Below, one piece after another: positions 8,342-16,451 of a stretch of 63,759 bases of DNA. The translations under genes and the position numbers were made by a program. Every line of letters begins with the position of its first letter. The stretch's first letter is position 1. The stretch comes from Halomarinibacterium sp041392205 (GTDB lineage Bacteria > Bacteroidota > Bacteroidia > Flavobacteriales > Flavobacteriaceae): the NCBI GenBank assembly GCA_041392205.1, contig JAWKMO010000011.1, positions 1 to 63,759 of the forward strand, read 5' to 3'. Below the pieces are notes generated by a model, which was not told the origin of the DNA, searched no databases, and saw nothing but the letters and a program-made list of their open reading frames with translations.

Positions 8342-11179
8342 TTATTTTACATTAAATTCTTTTATTGCTTCAAATTCAAATATTTCAATTTTAATTTCAT
8401 AATCTCCTTTTGGCAAATAAAACTTTTCATCTTGCGCTTTTGAAATTTTTGTCCCATTTTTTTCAAAATTCTTTATTCCTTTTTCGGAAAGTGTAAGATT
8501 GTATTTTGAGATGTTAAAACCTTTTGTTGCGGCTACCTTCCAACGCTGTAATTCTTTGCCATCTTTCGAAGAAACAGTAATCATTGCCTCCCCTTCTAAG
8601 GGACTATAAAACTGAATATCTACAGAAGGTTCAAAAGGTTCGTTCCACTCACTAAAACGACTTCCCCAACGTCTAGAAAATCGAATGGGTTCTATATTCG
8701 CTACCAACAAATGATCCTTTGTATTTTCAGTTACTTCTTGTAACAAAGAAATATCGGCAATGTAAATAGACCTCCCATGAGTTCCTAATACCAATTCTTT
8801 TGCTTCCGCTTGGACTCTTATATCATGAAACGCGACGTTTGGTAGCCCTTCTGAAAAAGCTTCCCAGTGGTTTCCTTGATTTAATGAAACATACACTCCA
8901 TTGTCGGTTCCTAAATACAAAATATGGCTATTTTTGGGATCTTCCCGAATCACATTTACAGGCGATAGTGGTAAATTACTACGAATGCTTTTCCAGGTTT
9001 CTCCAAAATCTTCACTTACATACACATAGGAGGTAAAATCGTCCCATCGGTAGCCGTTTAATGTGACATATACTCTTGATTTTTTATGTTCCGAAGCCAC
9101 GACTCTACTTACCCATAAATCCTTAGGAAAAGAATTTGAAATCTTTTTCCAATCTCCCCCTCCGTTTTGGGTAACATACACCCATCCGTCATCACTTCCA
9201 GTATAGATTAATCCAAATTGTAAAGGCGATTCACTAATAGTTGTTAGTGTTCCATAGGCTACATTCCCAGGTTTTCCACCGCTGGTTAAATCGGGCGAAA
9301 TAGCTACCCAATCGTCTCCTTTGTTTAAACTTCGCATTAATTTATTGCCCCCATAATAAAGAATATCTTGATTATGAGAACTCAACAAAATTGGGGTTTG
9401 CCAATTAAAACGATAGGGACTTTCCCCTAATTCATGTTTTGGTTGTATATAGGTGTTTTCGTTTGTAGCAAGGTTTAAACGGTAATAATTTCCAAATTGA
9501 AACCCCGTATATACTACGTTAGTATCACGGTTATCAATTTCTATTTGCATCCCGTCGCCACCCATAATCATTTTATAAGGGTACTGCCCCGATTGATGCC
9601 AATATACCCCTTCTTCATGATCGCTGGCACCTTTCCAAACACCATTATCCTGCAAGCCGCCATAGACATTATAGGGTTTAGCATAATCTACATTAATAGC
9701 ATAAAACTGTCCTACTGCTGGGGTGTTGCATTTAATCCAGTGTTTACCATCGTCGTAACTTATATTAACTCCGCCATCATTCCCATTGATTAAATGTCCT
9801 GGCATTTTGGGATTAATCCAAAGTGCATGGTGATCTGCGTGTACATTGTCTGCATCCATAGAAGTGAAGGTTTTACCCCCATCTTTCGATTTTAAAATAG
9901 GAACACCATAAATGTAAATTCCATTGGGATTGTTGGGATCTACGTGAATTTTTCCGAAATAATACCCATAGGAATAATAGATTCCGTCGAGATATCCTTT
10001 ATGAGTTTTATTCCACGTTTTTCCAGCATCGGTACTTTTATAGACTTCGGCACCTATTACGGGAGTATCAAATAATAAGGTATTGGCGTCCTCCAAATAT
10101 TTTGCCAAATCCATAGGGACTACTCCGCCACTTTTTACCATTTGTTTTACATTTTCTGCCTTGTATTTATCTTGAAACCCGTTGTTTCGTAGATAGCTTT
10201 CCAATTTGTCATTATCTAAATTTAAAAAAGCCTCCTTACTCATAGTTTTAAAGGCTTCTTTAGTAAGTCCTTCTCTAGTTTCCTCTTTTTCTTTATCTCT
10301 TAAAAATTGATTGTCATGGATGGCATACACCGTATTTTCATCTACTACTGCTATTCCTATTCTACCTACACCATCCCCTGTAGGAAATCCGCTAGCTTCA
10401 CTGGAAACCAACGTCCATGTATTTCCTGCATCTAGGCTTTTATAAATAGCGCTTCCGCTGCCATTTCCTTTAAAGTTCCAAGCTTTTCGGTCTTTATCCC
10501 AAGAAGAAGCATACATAATATTGAAATTGTTGGGGTGTACATCCATTTCAATAATCCCTGTATGATTATTTATGAAAAGTGTTTTGTTCCAGGTTTTTCC
10601 ACCGTCGAATGTTTTAAAAACGCCACGTTCATCATTATTGGAATACAAATGCCCAGTAACCCCTACGACCAATTCATCGGAATTATTGGGATTGATTAAA
10701 ATTCTGGCAATATGATGCGAATCTTTTAACCCCATATTTTCCCAAGTTTTTCCGTTATTGCTACTTTTTAAGAGCCCAATCCCGGCATAGCTAGAGCGAG
10801 AAGCATTCACCTCTCCGGTCCCTACCCAAAGGGTTCTGTTTTTCCAATCTACCGCAAGAGACCCTACATTTTGAGTAGGGCTACTATCCAAAACGGGCGT
10901 GAAACTAGTCCCATTGTTTACGGTGTGCCACACCCCACCACTAGCATAGCCTACATAAAATTCGGTAGGATTAACAGGGTTTACGGCAATGTCCACTACA
11001 CGACCACTCATTACTGATGGCCCTATGTTTCTAAAAGGCAGGTTTTTAACTAAAGAGTTTTGAGTAAGTTGCTCCTTTTGCTGAAGGGCTTTTTCCACTA
11101 CATTTGCCGTGGTGGCAGGTTGTTGTGCAAAAAAGGAAACGGTAGCAAATAGAAAACAAATGGAAAGTAATTTTTTCAT
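8342..11179 (-). CDS. Secreted Asp-box/BNR repeat protein, VPS10/sortilin-like propeller
   Basis: 945 residues with a Sec signal peptide (MKKLLSICFLFATVSFFAQ). About ten Asp-box repeats of the S-x-D-x-G-x-T-W type are readable, among them SSNNGKTWENM, TFDGGKTWNKT, SLDAGNTWTLV, STDAGKTWNKT, SKDGGKTFTSM, SEDFGETWKSI and SLNQGNHWEAF. This builds one large ten-bladed or two smaller beta-propellers as in sortilin VPS10 and xyloglucanase-like proteins. Databases often name such proteins glycosyl hydrolases, but I see no catalytic residues that prove hydrolase activity. There is no T9SS domain and no lipobox, so it is probably periplasmic or released. A charged insert lies at about 290-345. A -7-like box lies at 11227-11234. 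Confidence 0.8.
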   Translation of the reverse strand: MKKLLSICFLFATVSFFAQQPATTANVVEKALQQKEQLTQNSLVKNLPFRNIGPSVMSGRVVDIAVNPVNPTEFYVGYASGGVWHTVNNGTSFTPVLDSSPTQNVGSLAVDWKNRTLWVGTGEVNASRSSYAGIGLLKSSNNGKTWENMGLKDSHHIARILINPNNSDELVVGVTGHLYSNNDERGVFKTFDGGKTWNKTLFINNHTGIIEMDVHPNNFNIMYASSWDKDRKAWNFKGNGSGSAIYKSLDAGNTWTLVSSEASGFPTGDGVGRIGIAVVDENTVYAIHDNQFLRDKEKEETREGLTKEAFKTMSKEAFLNLDNDKLESYLRNNGFQDKYKAENVKQMVKSGGVVPMDLAKYLEDANTLLFDTPVIGAEVYKSTDAGKTWNKTHKGYLDGIYYSYGYYFGKIHVDPNNPNGIYIYGVPILKSKDGGKTFTSMDADNVHADHHALWINPKMPGHLINGNDGGVNISYDDGKHWIKCNTPAVGQFYAINVDYAKPYNVYGGLQDNGVWKGASDHEEGVYWHQSGQYPYKMIMGGDGMQIEIDNRDTNVVYTGFQFGNYYRLNLATNENTYIQPKHELGESPYRFNWQTPILLSSHNQDILYYGGNKLMRSLNKGDDWVAISPDLTSGGKPGNVAYGTLTTISESPLQFGLIYTGSDDGWVYVTQNGGGDWKKISNSFPKDLWVSRVVASEHKKSRVYVTLNGYRWDDFTSYVYVSEDFGETWKSIRSNLPLSPVNVIREDPKNSHILYLGTDNGVYVSLNQGNHWEAFSEGLPNVAFHDIRVQAEAKELVLGTHGRSIYIADISLLQEVTENTKDHLLVANIEPIRFSRRWGSRFSEWNEPFEPSVDIQFYSPLEGEAMITVSSKDGKELQRWKVAATKGFNISKYNLTLSEKGIKNFEKNGTKISKAQDEKFYLPKGDYEIKIEIFEFEAIKEFNVK

Positions 11180-11226
11180 TTTAGGTTAGTTTTGATAATG
11201 AAAAGTAAAGAATCACTAAATTACAG

Positions 11227-11234
11227 CAAAATTA
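11227..11234 (-). promoter_or_regulatory. Candidate -7 box for the Asp-box protein gene
   Basis: Minus-strand TAATTTTG fits TAnnTTTG, 48 bp before the ATG at 11179, in the 121-bp divergent spacer shared with the Crp/Fnr gene. The -33 position is not well conserved. Confidence 0.4.
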
Positions 11235-11300
11235 TTTGATGAAGTTTAACAACCCGCGTTAATTCGTTTTTTACTTTCGAAGAGTTATTCCTAATAGTTT

Positions 11301-11885
11301 ATGAATACTTCAAAAACACCCTTAGAGAAAAGTATTCAAAATTGTTTGAACGATTCTTCCTTTTTAAAAGATATTCCTCAAATAGTAAATTCTTTTCATC
11401 CTTTACACCTTAAAAAAAATGCGTTTTTTGTAGAAGAAGGGAAAATTTGCACGTATTTCTGTTTTGTAGAAAGCGGTATTCTGCAACATTCCATTTTAAT
11501 CGATTCTGAAGAAAAAACCACTTATTTAGCGTTGAAAAATACCTACACTTCAGCCTTAAAAAGTTTTAAAAATCAAATCCCCTCAAGAAAAAATATTAAA
11601 GCTATTAGCCCTTGTACCCTTTGGGTGCTCACTATTGAAAAGTTTAATTCACTACTTCAAAACAACGAAGCATTCTTTCGGTTTTATTTCCATTTAATTG
11701 AAAATCAGATTTTTTTAATCGATGATTATCGCATCGATTTACTCACCCTATCCCCCGAAGCGCGCTATAAAAAAATGCTTCAAAACGAACCCGATCTACT
11801 ACAACAGGTGCCATTACGATACTTGGCTTCCTTTTTAGGGATTTCTACAAGACATATGAGTCGAATTCGGAAAAATTCGATTTAA
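11301..11885 (+). CDS. Crp/Fnr family transcriptional regulator
   Basis: 194 residues. The N-terminal two thirds read as a cyclic-nucleotide-binding-type beta roll (LKKNAFFVEEGKICTYFCFVESGIL, given here only as its positions 38-61), followed by the dimerisation helix and a C-terminal winged helix with LRYLASFLGISTRHMSRIRKN as the recognition segment. It lacks the cysteines of an Fnr iron-sulfur sensor and lacks a clear cAMP phosphate-binding RAA motif, so its ligand is unknown. It is transcribed divergently from the Asp-box protein gene and lies upstream of pepP in the same direction with a 65-bp gap. It may control the divergent gene, which is inference from position. Confidence 0.85.
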   Translation: MNTSKTPLEKSIQNCLNDSSFLKDIPQIVNSFHPLHLKKNAFFVEEGKICTYFCFVESGILQHSILIDSEEKTTYLALKNTYTSALKSFKNQIPSRKNIKAISPCTLWVLTIEKFNSLLQNNEAFFRFYFHLIENQIFLIDDYRIDLLTLSPEARYKKMLQNEPDLLQQVPLRYLASFLGISTRHMSRIRKNSI

Positions 11886-11920
11886 CGCCATTTGGCTACT
11901 TTTTTCAGAAAGGCATTCCG

Positions 11921-11928
11921 TAATTTTG
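11921..11928 (+). promoter_or_regulatory. Candidate -7 box for aminopeptidase P gene
   Basis: TAATTTTG, an exact TAnnTTTG match, ends 22 bp before the ATG at 11951. A -33 element at 19-20 nt is not clear. Confidence 0.4.
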
Positions 11929-11950
11929 AAGAAATTAAATTTTTAAACAA

Positions 11951-13240
11951 ATGAAATACCTCCCAATAGACCGAAATCTCTACCTTAAAAACCGTAAAAA
12001 CTTTATGGCGCAAATGAAGCCTAAAAGTATTGCCGTTTTTAATAGTAACGATAGCTATCCCGTAAGTGCAGATACCACCATGCCCTTTAACCAGCACCGC
12101 GATATTTTATACCTAAGTGGTGTAGACCAAGAGGAAAGCATCTTGCTGCTCTTTCCAGAGGCGCACGAAGAAAAACACCGCGAAGTATTGTTTTTACGAG
12201 AAACCAACCAACATATTGCTATTTGGGAAGGGGAAAAATTGACCAAAGAACGTGCCTTTGAAGTAAGCGGAATTAAAACCGTGTATTGGTTGAGTGATTT
12301 TGATAAAATTTTCTTCGGACTCATGACCGAAGCCGAAACTATTTATTTTAACACCAACGAACACTACCGGCAAAGTGTCGAAACCCAAACCCGTGAAGAT
12401 CGATTTATTAATAGGACGAAGGAAACGTTTCCAGCCCATACTTGGGCAAAAAGCAATCCTATTTTGCAACGCTTACGCTCGGTAAAAGACCCTATTGAAA
12501 TTGCCTTGCTACAAAATGCTTGTAACATTACCGAAAAAGGCTTCCGTAGAATCCTCAACTTTGTAAAACCAAGTGTTTGGGAGTTTGAAATTGAAGCCGA
12601 ATTTATGCACGAATTTCTTCGAAACCGCTCCAAAGGATTTGCCTATACTCCTATTATTGCTAGTGGAAATAATGCCAATGTGCTTCATTACATTGAAAAC
12701 AACTGCCAGTGTAAAGACGGAGATTTGCTATTGCTAGATGTAGGTGCCGAATATGCCAATTACAGTAGCGACATGACCCGTACTATTCCTGTAAATGGAA
12801 AATTCAACAAACGCCAAAAAGAAGTCTATAATGCCGTGTTGCGGGTAAAAAACGAAGCTACCAAAATGTTGGTCCCCGGAACTTTTTGGAAAGAATATCA
12901 TGTGGAAGTTGGTAAACTCATGACTTCCGAATTATTAGGGTTAGGGCTTATTGACAAAGCTGATGTTCAAAACGAAAACCCCGATTGGCCTGCCTATAAA
13001 AAATACTTTATGCACGGGACCAGTCACCACTTAGGATTGGACACTCATGACTATGGTATTTTATGGGAGCCTATGAAGCCTAATATGGTGTTTACCGTAG
13101 AACCCGGCATATACATCCCCGAGGAAGGATTTGGAATTCGATTGGAGGACGATGTGGTGATACAAGAAAAAGGAGAGCCTTTTAACTTAATGCAAAACAT
13201 CCCCATTGAAGTTGAAGAAATTGAAGATTTAATGAATTAA
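11951..13240 (+). CDS. pepP: Xaa-Pro aminopeptidase (aminopeptidase P family)
   Basis: 429-residue cytoplasmic metallopeptidase of family M24B that removes N-terminal residues preceding proline. The N-terminal domain (about 1-170) is the creatinase/prolidase N fold. The C-terminal pita-bread domain supplies the dinuclear metal ligands D263 and D274 (LLLDVGAEYANYSSDMTR), H359 (HGTSHHLGLDTHD), E384 (VEPGIY) and E399 (GIRLEDD). These line up with E. coli PepP D260, D271, H354, E383 and E406. The gene has its own -7-like box and a strong terminator 5 bp after its stop codon, and so is probably monocistronic. Confidence 0.95.
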   Translation: MKYLPIDRNLYLKNRKNFMAQMKPKSIAVFNSNDSYPVSADTTMPFNQHRDILYLSGVDQEESILLLFPEAHEEKHREVLFLRETNQHIAIWEGEKLTKERAFEVSGIKTVYWLSDFDKIFFGLMTEAETIYFNTNEHYRQSVETQTREDRFINRTKETFPAHTWAKSNPILQRLRSVKDPIEIALLQNACNITEKGFRRILNFVKPSVWEFEIEAEFMHEFLRNRSKGFAYTPIIASGNNANVLHYIENNCQCKDGDLLLLDVGAEYANYSSDMTRTIPVNGKFNKRQKEVYNAVLRVKNEATKMLVPGTFWKEYHVEVGKLMTSELLGLGLIDKADVQNENPDWPAYKKYFMHGTSHHLGLDTHDYGILWEPMKPNMVFTVEPGIYIPEEGFGIRLEDDVVIQEKGEPFNLMQNIPIEVEEIEDLMN

Positions 13241-13268
13241 AAAAAGCCCTCGATGGAGGGCTTTTTTT
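13241..13268. terminator. Bidirectional terminator between convergent genes
   Basis: A perfect GCCCTC-GATG-GAGGGC hairpin (13246-13261) is flanked by five A on the left and seven T on the right, so it can end transcription of pepP from the left and of the CBM48-like gene from the right. Confidence 0.9.
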
Positions 13269-13285
13269 ATGCTTTAAGCAAAGAA

Positions 13286-13582
13286 TTATACGTGTAATAC
13301 ACTATTTTCAGCGCCTGCATAATCATTCCAAGCAAAAGCATCTGCTTCTGCTTCGTTAATGTAATTTCCATCTACTACATAACGGAATTCATAAGAGTGG
13401 TCTTTTTCCAGATCCAAGGTTCCTTTAAAAGTCCCGTTTTTTAATTTTTTTAAGGGATTTTCTTTTGTGTTCCAACCGTTAAAAGACCCTACTACTTTTA
13501 CTTCTTTGGCTTCCTCTGCAGGAACCGTAAAGGTTACTTTGCAAAGAGGTTTGCTTTTTAAATATTGTTTGGTAATTGCCAT
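13286..13582 (-). CDS. Small glycogen-binding (CBM48/AMPK beta-type) domain protein
   Basis: 98 residues, essentially one isoamylase N-terminal-type (early set) immunoglobulin-like domain. The core KVVGSFNGWNTKENPLKKL followed by GTFKGTLDLEKDHSYEFRY and VVDGNYINEAEADAF is the classic CBM48 pattern, with the two Trp/Phe positions (FNGWN) used for alpha-glucan contact. No enzyme domain is attached, so it may be a free-standing glucan-binding or regulatory subunit. No signal peptide is present. A near-perfect promoter precedes it and a bidirectional terminator follows, so it is a single-gene unit. Confidence 0.85.
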   Translation of the reverse strand: MAITKQYLKSKPLCKVTFTVPAEEAKEVKVVGSFNGWNTKENPLKKLKNGTFKGTLDLEKDHSYEFRYVVDGNYINEAEADAFAWNDYAGAENSVLHV

Positions 13583-13609
13583 GATGTTCTATTTTAAAAA
13601 ATTAATGCT

Positions 13610-13640
13610 CAAATCTAACACACAAAAACCCTTTTACAAA
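13610..13640 (-). promoter_or_regulatory. Promoter of the CBM48-like gene, exact Bacteroidota consensus
   Basis: Minus strand: -33 TTTG (13637-13640), a spacer of exactly 19 nt, and -7 TAGATTTG (13610-13617). The ATG at 13582 follows at 27 bp. This is the best match to TTTG-N19-TAnnTTTG found in the window. Confidence 0.8.
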
Positions 13641-13778
13641 CCTTTAACTATAAAAATATCAGTCTTTTACGAAATCCATAATTTCGATACCTCTTTGTTG
13701 TTAACTTACCAAAAAAAGGGAGGTAAAAATGTGAAATAGTCAAAATTTTGAACGCAATTTACCCTATCCTTTTTCAGT

Positions 13779-13839
13779 AAAAAAAACCGACATCGTTTTC
13801 GATTTTCACAGAAAATGTTAAAAAAGTGAAGAAAACGTC
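13779..13839 (-). terminator. Probable terminator downstream of brnQ
   Basis: On the minus strand GAC...GTTTTC-TTCAC can pair with GTGAA...GAAAAC...GTC with small bulges, followed by GG and a run of eight T. It lies 21 bp past the brnQ stop codon. The rest of the 277-bp spacer holds only the promoter of the next gene. Confidence 0.5.
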
Positions 13840-13859
13840 AATTTTCTTCTGAATAGGAA

Positions 13860-15131
13860 TTAAAACTGCTCTTTTTTCTTAAAAAGATTCAAAATAATAA
13901 ATGTGAAAAATGCAGGTAAAATCCATCCCATATTAAAACTTGCCAATGGAATGTAATGGTTAATTCCTAACATATCTTTTTCAGAATAAATAACCCCTAA
14001 AAAATCGGGGATACTAAAAAAAAATGTCACCAAAACCACTCCTCTAAAAATTAGATTGGAAGTAAATTTTTGGGACAATACATTTAACAATATAAGTACT
14101 ATGGTGATGGGATAAATAAGCATAAGCGCTGGAAAAGCAATGGCAATAATATAATTTACAGGCAGTTGTCCCATCACAACGCCTAAAATGCAGCCTAGAA
14201 GTACCGTAATTCTGTAGGCGGTTTGGGAGTTTTTGGAAATTCCTTTTACAAAATCTGCGGTTCCTGTGACAATCCCAACAGCTGTTGTAAAACAGGCTAA
14301 TGCCACCAAAACGGTTAAAAATGCGGTCCCTATACTTCCTAGAGATTTTATACTTAAAAATGTTACCAATTGCGCTCTGTCACCAACCTCTGGAAGTAAA
14401 CTATAATGTGCCCCCAAAGCAATAAGCCCTCCATACATTAAAAACAAAGCTATTCCAGAAAAAAGTCCCGCATGAGCAATAATCTTCTTTTTTTCTAAAA
14501 AAGATAATTTTGATTGAAATGATAATGATATTACAATAACTCCCCCAACAACCACACCTCCAATGGCATCAAAGGTTTGATAACCTTCTAAGATTCCGGA
14601 GGTAAAATTATTTTCAAAAAGACTAGCTCGAAGGATTTCTACTTCCGAAGAAAGACCTACAACAATAATTATTAATAAAATGAGAAAGATAAGTGGGGTT
14701 AGGAATTTTCCAATAATCGTTAAAATTTTGGCTCTGTTAAGAGCAAATAGGAGCACCATTATAAAATACCCTGTGCTTGTCCAAATGGAAGAAATTGAGA
14801 AATAAGGTGCCATGGCCATTTCGTGAGTTACTGAAGCTGTTCGAGGGGAGGGAAGGCTTATGGAAATAAGGTAAATAACAATTGCAAAAAGCATAGCAAA
14901 TTTAGGTGAGACTTTTTTTCCAAAATCAAGTAACGAACCTTGTAGTTTTGCATATCCATAAATTGCCAAAATAGGAATGATTACGGCCGAAATTAGAAAC
15001 CCCAACAATACCCAAACCCAATCTTGCCCGCTGTTGTAACCCAAAAAGGGGGGCAAAATTAGATTCCCTGCCCCAAAAAAAAGGGAAAACAATGCAAAAG
15101 CGGTCACAAAGGTTTGTTTGGTGTGCTTCAT
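13860..15131 (-). CDS. brnQ: Branched-chain amino acid carrier (BrnQ/LIVCS family)
   Basis: 423-residue inner-membrane cation-coupled symporter for leucine, isoleucine and valine. The signature near the N terminus (FALFSLFFGAGNLILPPFLG, residues 12-31) is diagnostic of the LIVCS family. About twelve hydrophobic helices span the protein, and a second family region reads LVALACFTTAVGIVTGTADF. The ATG at 15131 starts MKHTKQTFVTAF. It is divergent from the alpha/beta hydrolase gene with only 30 bp between start codons, so their promoters must overlap. Confidence 0.93.
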   Translation of the reverse strand: MKHTKQTFVTAFALFSLFFGAGNLILPPFLGYNSGQDWVWVLLGFLISAVIIPILAIYGYAKLQGSLLDFGKKVSPKFAMLFAIVIYLISISLPSPRTASVTHEMAMAPYFSISSIWTSTGYFIMVLLFALNRAKILTIIGKFLTPLIFLILLIIIVVGLSSEVEILRASLFENNFTSGILEGYQTFDAIGGVVVGGVIVISLSFQSKLSFLEKKKIIAHAGLFSGIALFLMYGGLIALGAHYSLLPEVGDRAQLVTFLSIKSLGSIGTAFLTVLVALACFTTAVGIVTGTADFVKGISKNSQTAYRITVLLGCILGVVMGQLPVNYIIAIAFPALMLIYPITIVLILLNVLSQKFTSNLIFRGVVLVTFFFSIPDFLGVIYSEKDMLGINHYIPLASFNMGWILPAFFTFIILNLFKKKEQF

Positions 15132-15161
15132 TGGCAGATATTTGCCTGTGAAGATAGAAAA

Positions 15162-15932
15162 ATGATATTTCAGTTTAACAATACTTCCATTTATTACGAA
15201 ACTTACGGGAAAGGGCCTGCCTTACTACTGCTCCATGGATTTTTGGAAAGTGCTCGCATTTGGAAAGAATTTATACCACCCCTTTCAGAAAAATATACCT
15301 TGGTCATTCCAGATCTACCCGGTCACGGAAAAAGTGAAATTATTGGCGAAACTCATGCTATGGAATTAATGGCAGAAGTAATGGATGGATTATTTCAGCA
15401 TTTAAAAATTAATAAAGCCATTGTTTTGGGACATTCGATGGGGGGGTATGTCGCATTAGCTTTTACTGAATTATTTGAAGAAAAGGTTTCAAAATTAATT
15501 TTGCTTAATTCCACCACCGAAGCCGATAGTGAAGAACGAAAAGAAAATCGAAATCGAGCCATACAATTCATTGAAAAAGAAAAAGGATCCTTTTTAAGTA
15601 TGGCAATTTCAAATCTTTTTTCAGAGACTTCTAGAATCATTTATTGTAAAGAAATTGAAAGTTTAAAAAAAGAAGCCCAAGGTTTCCCATCGAAAGGAAT
15701 TATAGCCAATAGTAAAGGGATGCGTGACCGAAAAGACCGCACTTATATTTTAAAATCCTTTTCAAAAGAAAAATGGATAGTCTGTGGATACGAAGATCCT
15801 ATCGTTCCTGTAGCAATCTCAAAATCAATTGCTAAAACCACAAACACCCCTCTTTTCATACTTCCTGGGAGTCATATGAGTTGGCTAGAAAACAAGGATG
15901 AAATTGTTAAATTTTTACTTTTTATCGATTAA
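15162..15932 (+). CDS. Alpha/beta hydrolase
   Basis: 256 residues. The fold is clear: oxyanion motif LLHGFLES (24-31), DLPGHGKSE (51-59), nucleophile elbow GHSMGGYVAL with S92, and predicted acid D212 (GYEDPIVP) and base H238 (PGSHMSWLEN), which complete the Ser-Asp-His triad. No signal peptide, so cytoplasmic. The substrate cannot be told; the family includes esterases, lactonases and MenH-like enzymes. I start at the ATG at 15162. The frame continues upstream to a TTG at 15114, but that stretch overlaps the start of divergent brnQ and does not look like hydrolase sequence. A 9-bp stem-loop overlaps its stop codon. Confidence 0.85.
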   Translation: MIFQFNNTSIYYETYGKGPALLLLHGFLESARIWKEFIPPLSEKYTLVIPDLPGHGKSEIIGETHAMELMAEVMDGLFQHLKINKAIVLGHSMGGYVALAFTELFEEKVSKLILLNSTTEADSEERKENRNRAIQFIEKEKGSFLSMAISNLFSETSRIIYCKEIESLKKEAQGFPSKGIIANSKGMRDRKDRTYILKSFSKEKWIVCGYEDPIVPVAISKSIAKTTNTPLFILPGSHMSWLENKDEIVKFLLFID

Positions 15933-15957
15933 TTTTACATTTAATCGATTTTATTTA
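15924..15957 (+). terminator. AT-rich stem-loop terminator of the hydrolase gene
   Basis: A perfect 9-bp inverted repeat ATCGATTAA-N8-TTAATCGAT (15924-15949) overlaps the TAA stop and is followed by TTTATTT. The stem is weak because it is AT-rich. Confidence 0.5.
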
Positions 15958-15995
15958 AAAATATTTATATATTTAGCTCACCAAAAAAGAAACTT

Positions 15996-16247
15996 ATGAG
16001 CTACAACTCCTCAAACCATTTGTTTTCCTTTTCTGGGATCGTTTGCAGTACATTAGGGCATAATTATTTAATTACGCGTGAGGTAACACACCATATCAAA
16101 GAATATAGGTGTTCGCTTTGCGGGAAGGAGGTAACCAATACTTTTTCGGGGAATCTGGAAAATTTAACCTCAAAGAATAAAAAAATTAATACCTCGTTAG
16201 CTTTATTTTTTGAAAAGAAAATGAAGCGATATTATTCGACATCATGA
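15996..16247 (+). CDS. Small zinc-ribbon-like protein A (unknown function)
   Basis: 83 residues, no signal peptide. The only readable module is C17-x3-G21-H22 (CSTLGH) followed about 17 residues later by C39-x2-C42 (YRCSLCGKEV), which would give a C/H-C-C zinc knuckle. The C-terminal third is basic and polar. The downstream gene is a shorter paralogue with the same C-x3-GH...CxxC spacing and a shared FEKK tail, and their reading frames overlap by 4 bp (ATGA), so the two are translationally coupled and probably act together. I do not recognise a named family; similarity to short phage-type C-GH-CxxC proteins (DUF1660-like) is possible. Confidence 0.6.
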   Translation: MSYNSSNHLFSFSGIVCSTLGHNYLITREVTHHIKEYRCSLCGKEVTNTFSGNLENLTSKNKKINTSLALFFEKKMKRYYSTS

Positions 16248-16450
16248 AGAAAAACCTATTATGTAAATTATTTGGTCATCACCTTATTCCCATTAAAAAA
16301 GAAGATATTCTTTTAAAAGAATATGTGTGTTCTTGTTGTGATAAAAAATTTACGGTAGATGGATATGGTAGAGTGGTTAAATTCTCAAAATATTGGGAAC
16401 AAAACAATCTTCTATTTGAAAAAAAAATTAAAAATAGAGCTCCTGTTTAA
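16244..16450 (+). CDS. Small zinc-ribbon-like protein B (paralogue of A)
   Basis: 68 residues starting at an ATG that overlaps the TGA of protein A. It shows C7-x3-GH (CKLFGHHL) and C29-x2-C32 (YVCSCCDKKF), the same putative metal knuckle as its neighbour, then a basic tail ending in FEKKIKNRAPV. Only 1 bp separates its stop from the end of the convergent thiL gene. The pair is too short for an enzyme; a zinc-binding adaptor or nucleic-acid-binding role is possible but unproven. Both frames have normal local codon use and an intact coupling overlap, which supports them as real genes. Confidence 0.6.
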   Translation: MKKNLLCKLFGHHLIPIKKEDILLKEYVCSCCDKKFTVDGYGRVVKFSKYWEQNNLLFEKKIKNRAPV

Positions 16451-16451
16451 T

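Noticed and set aside
15114..15161. Longer N terminus of the alpha/beta hydrolase from a TTG
   Set aside because: It would overlap the start of divergent brnQ and adds residues with no match to the fold; the ATG at 15162 is sufficient.
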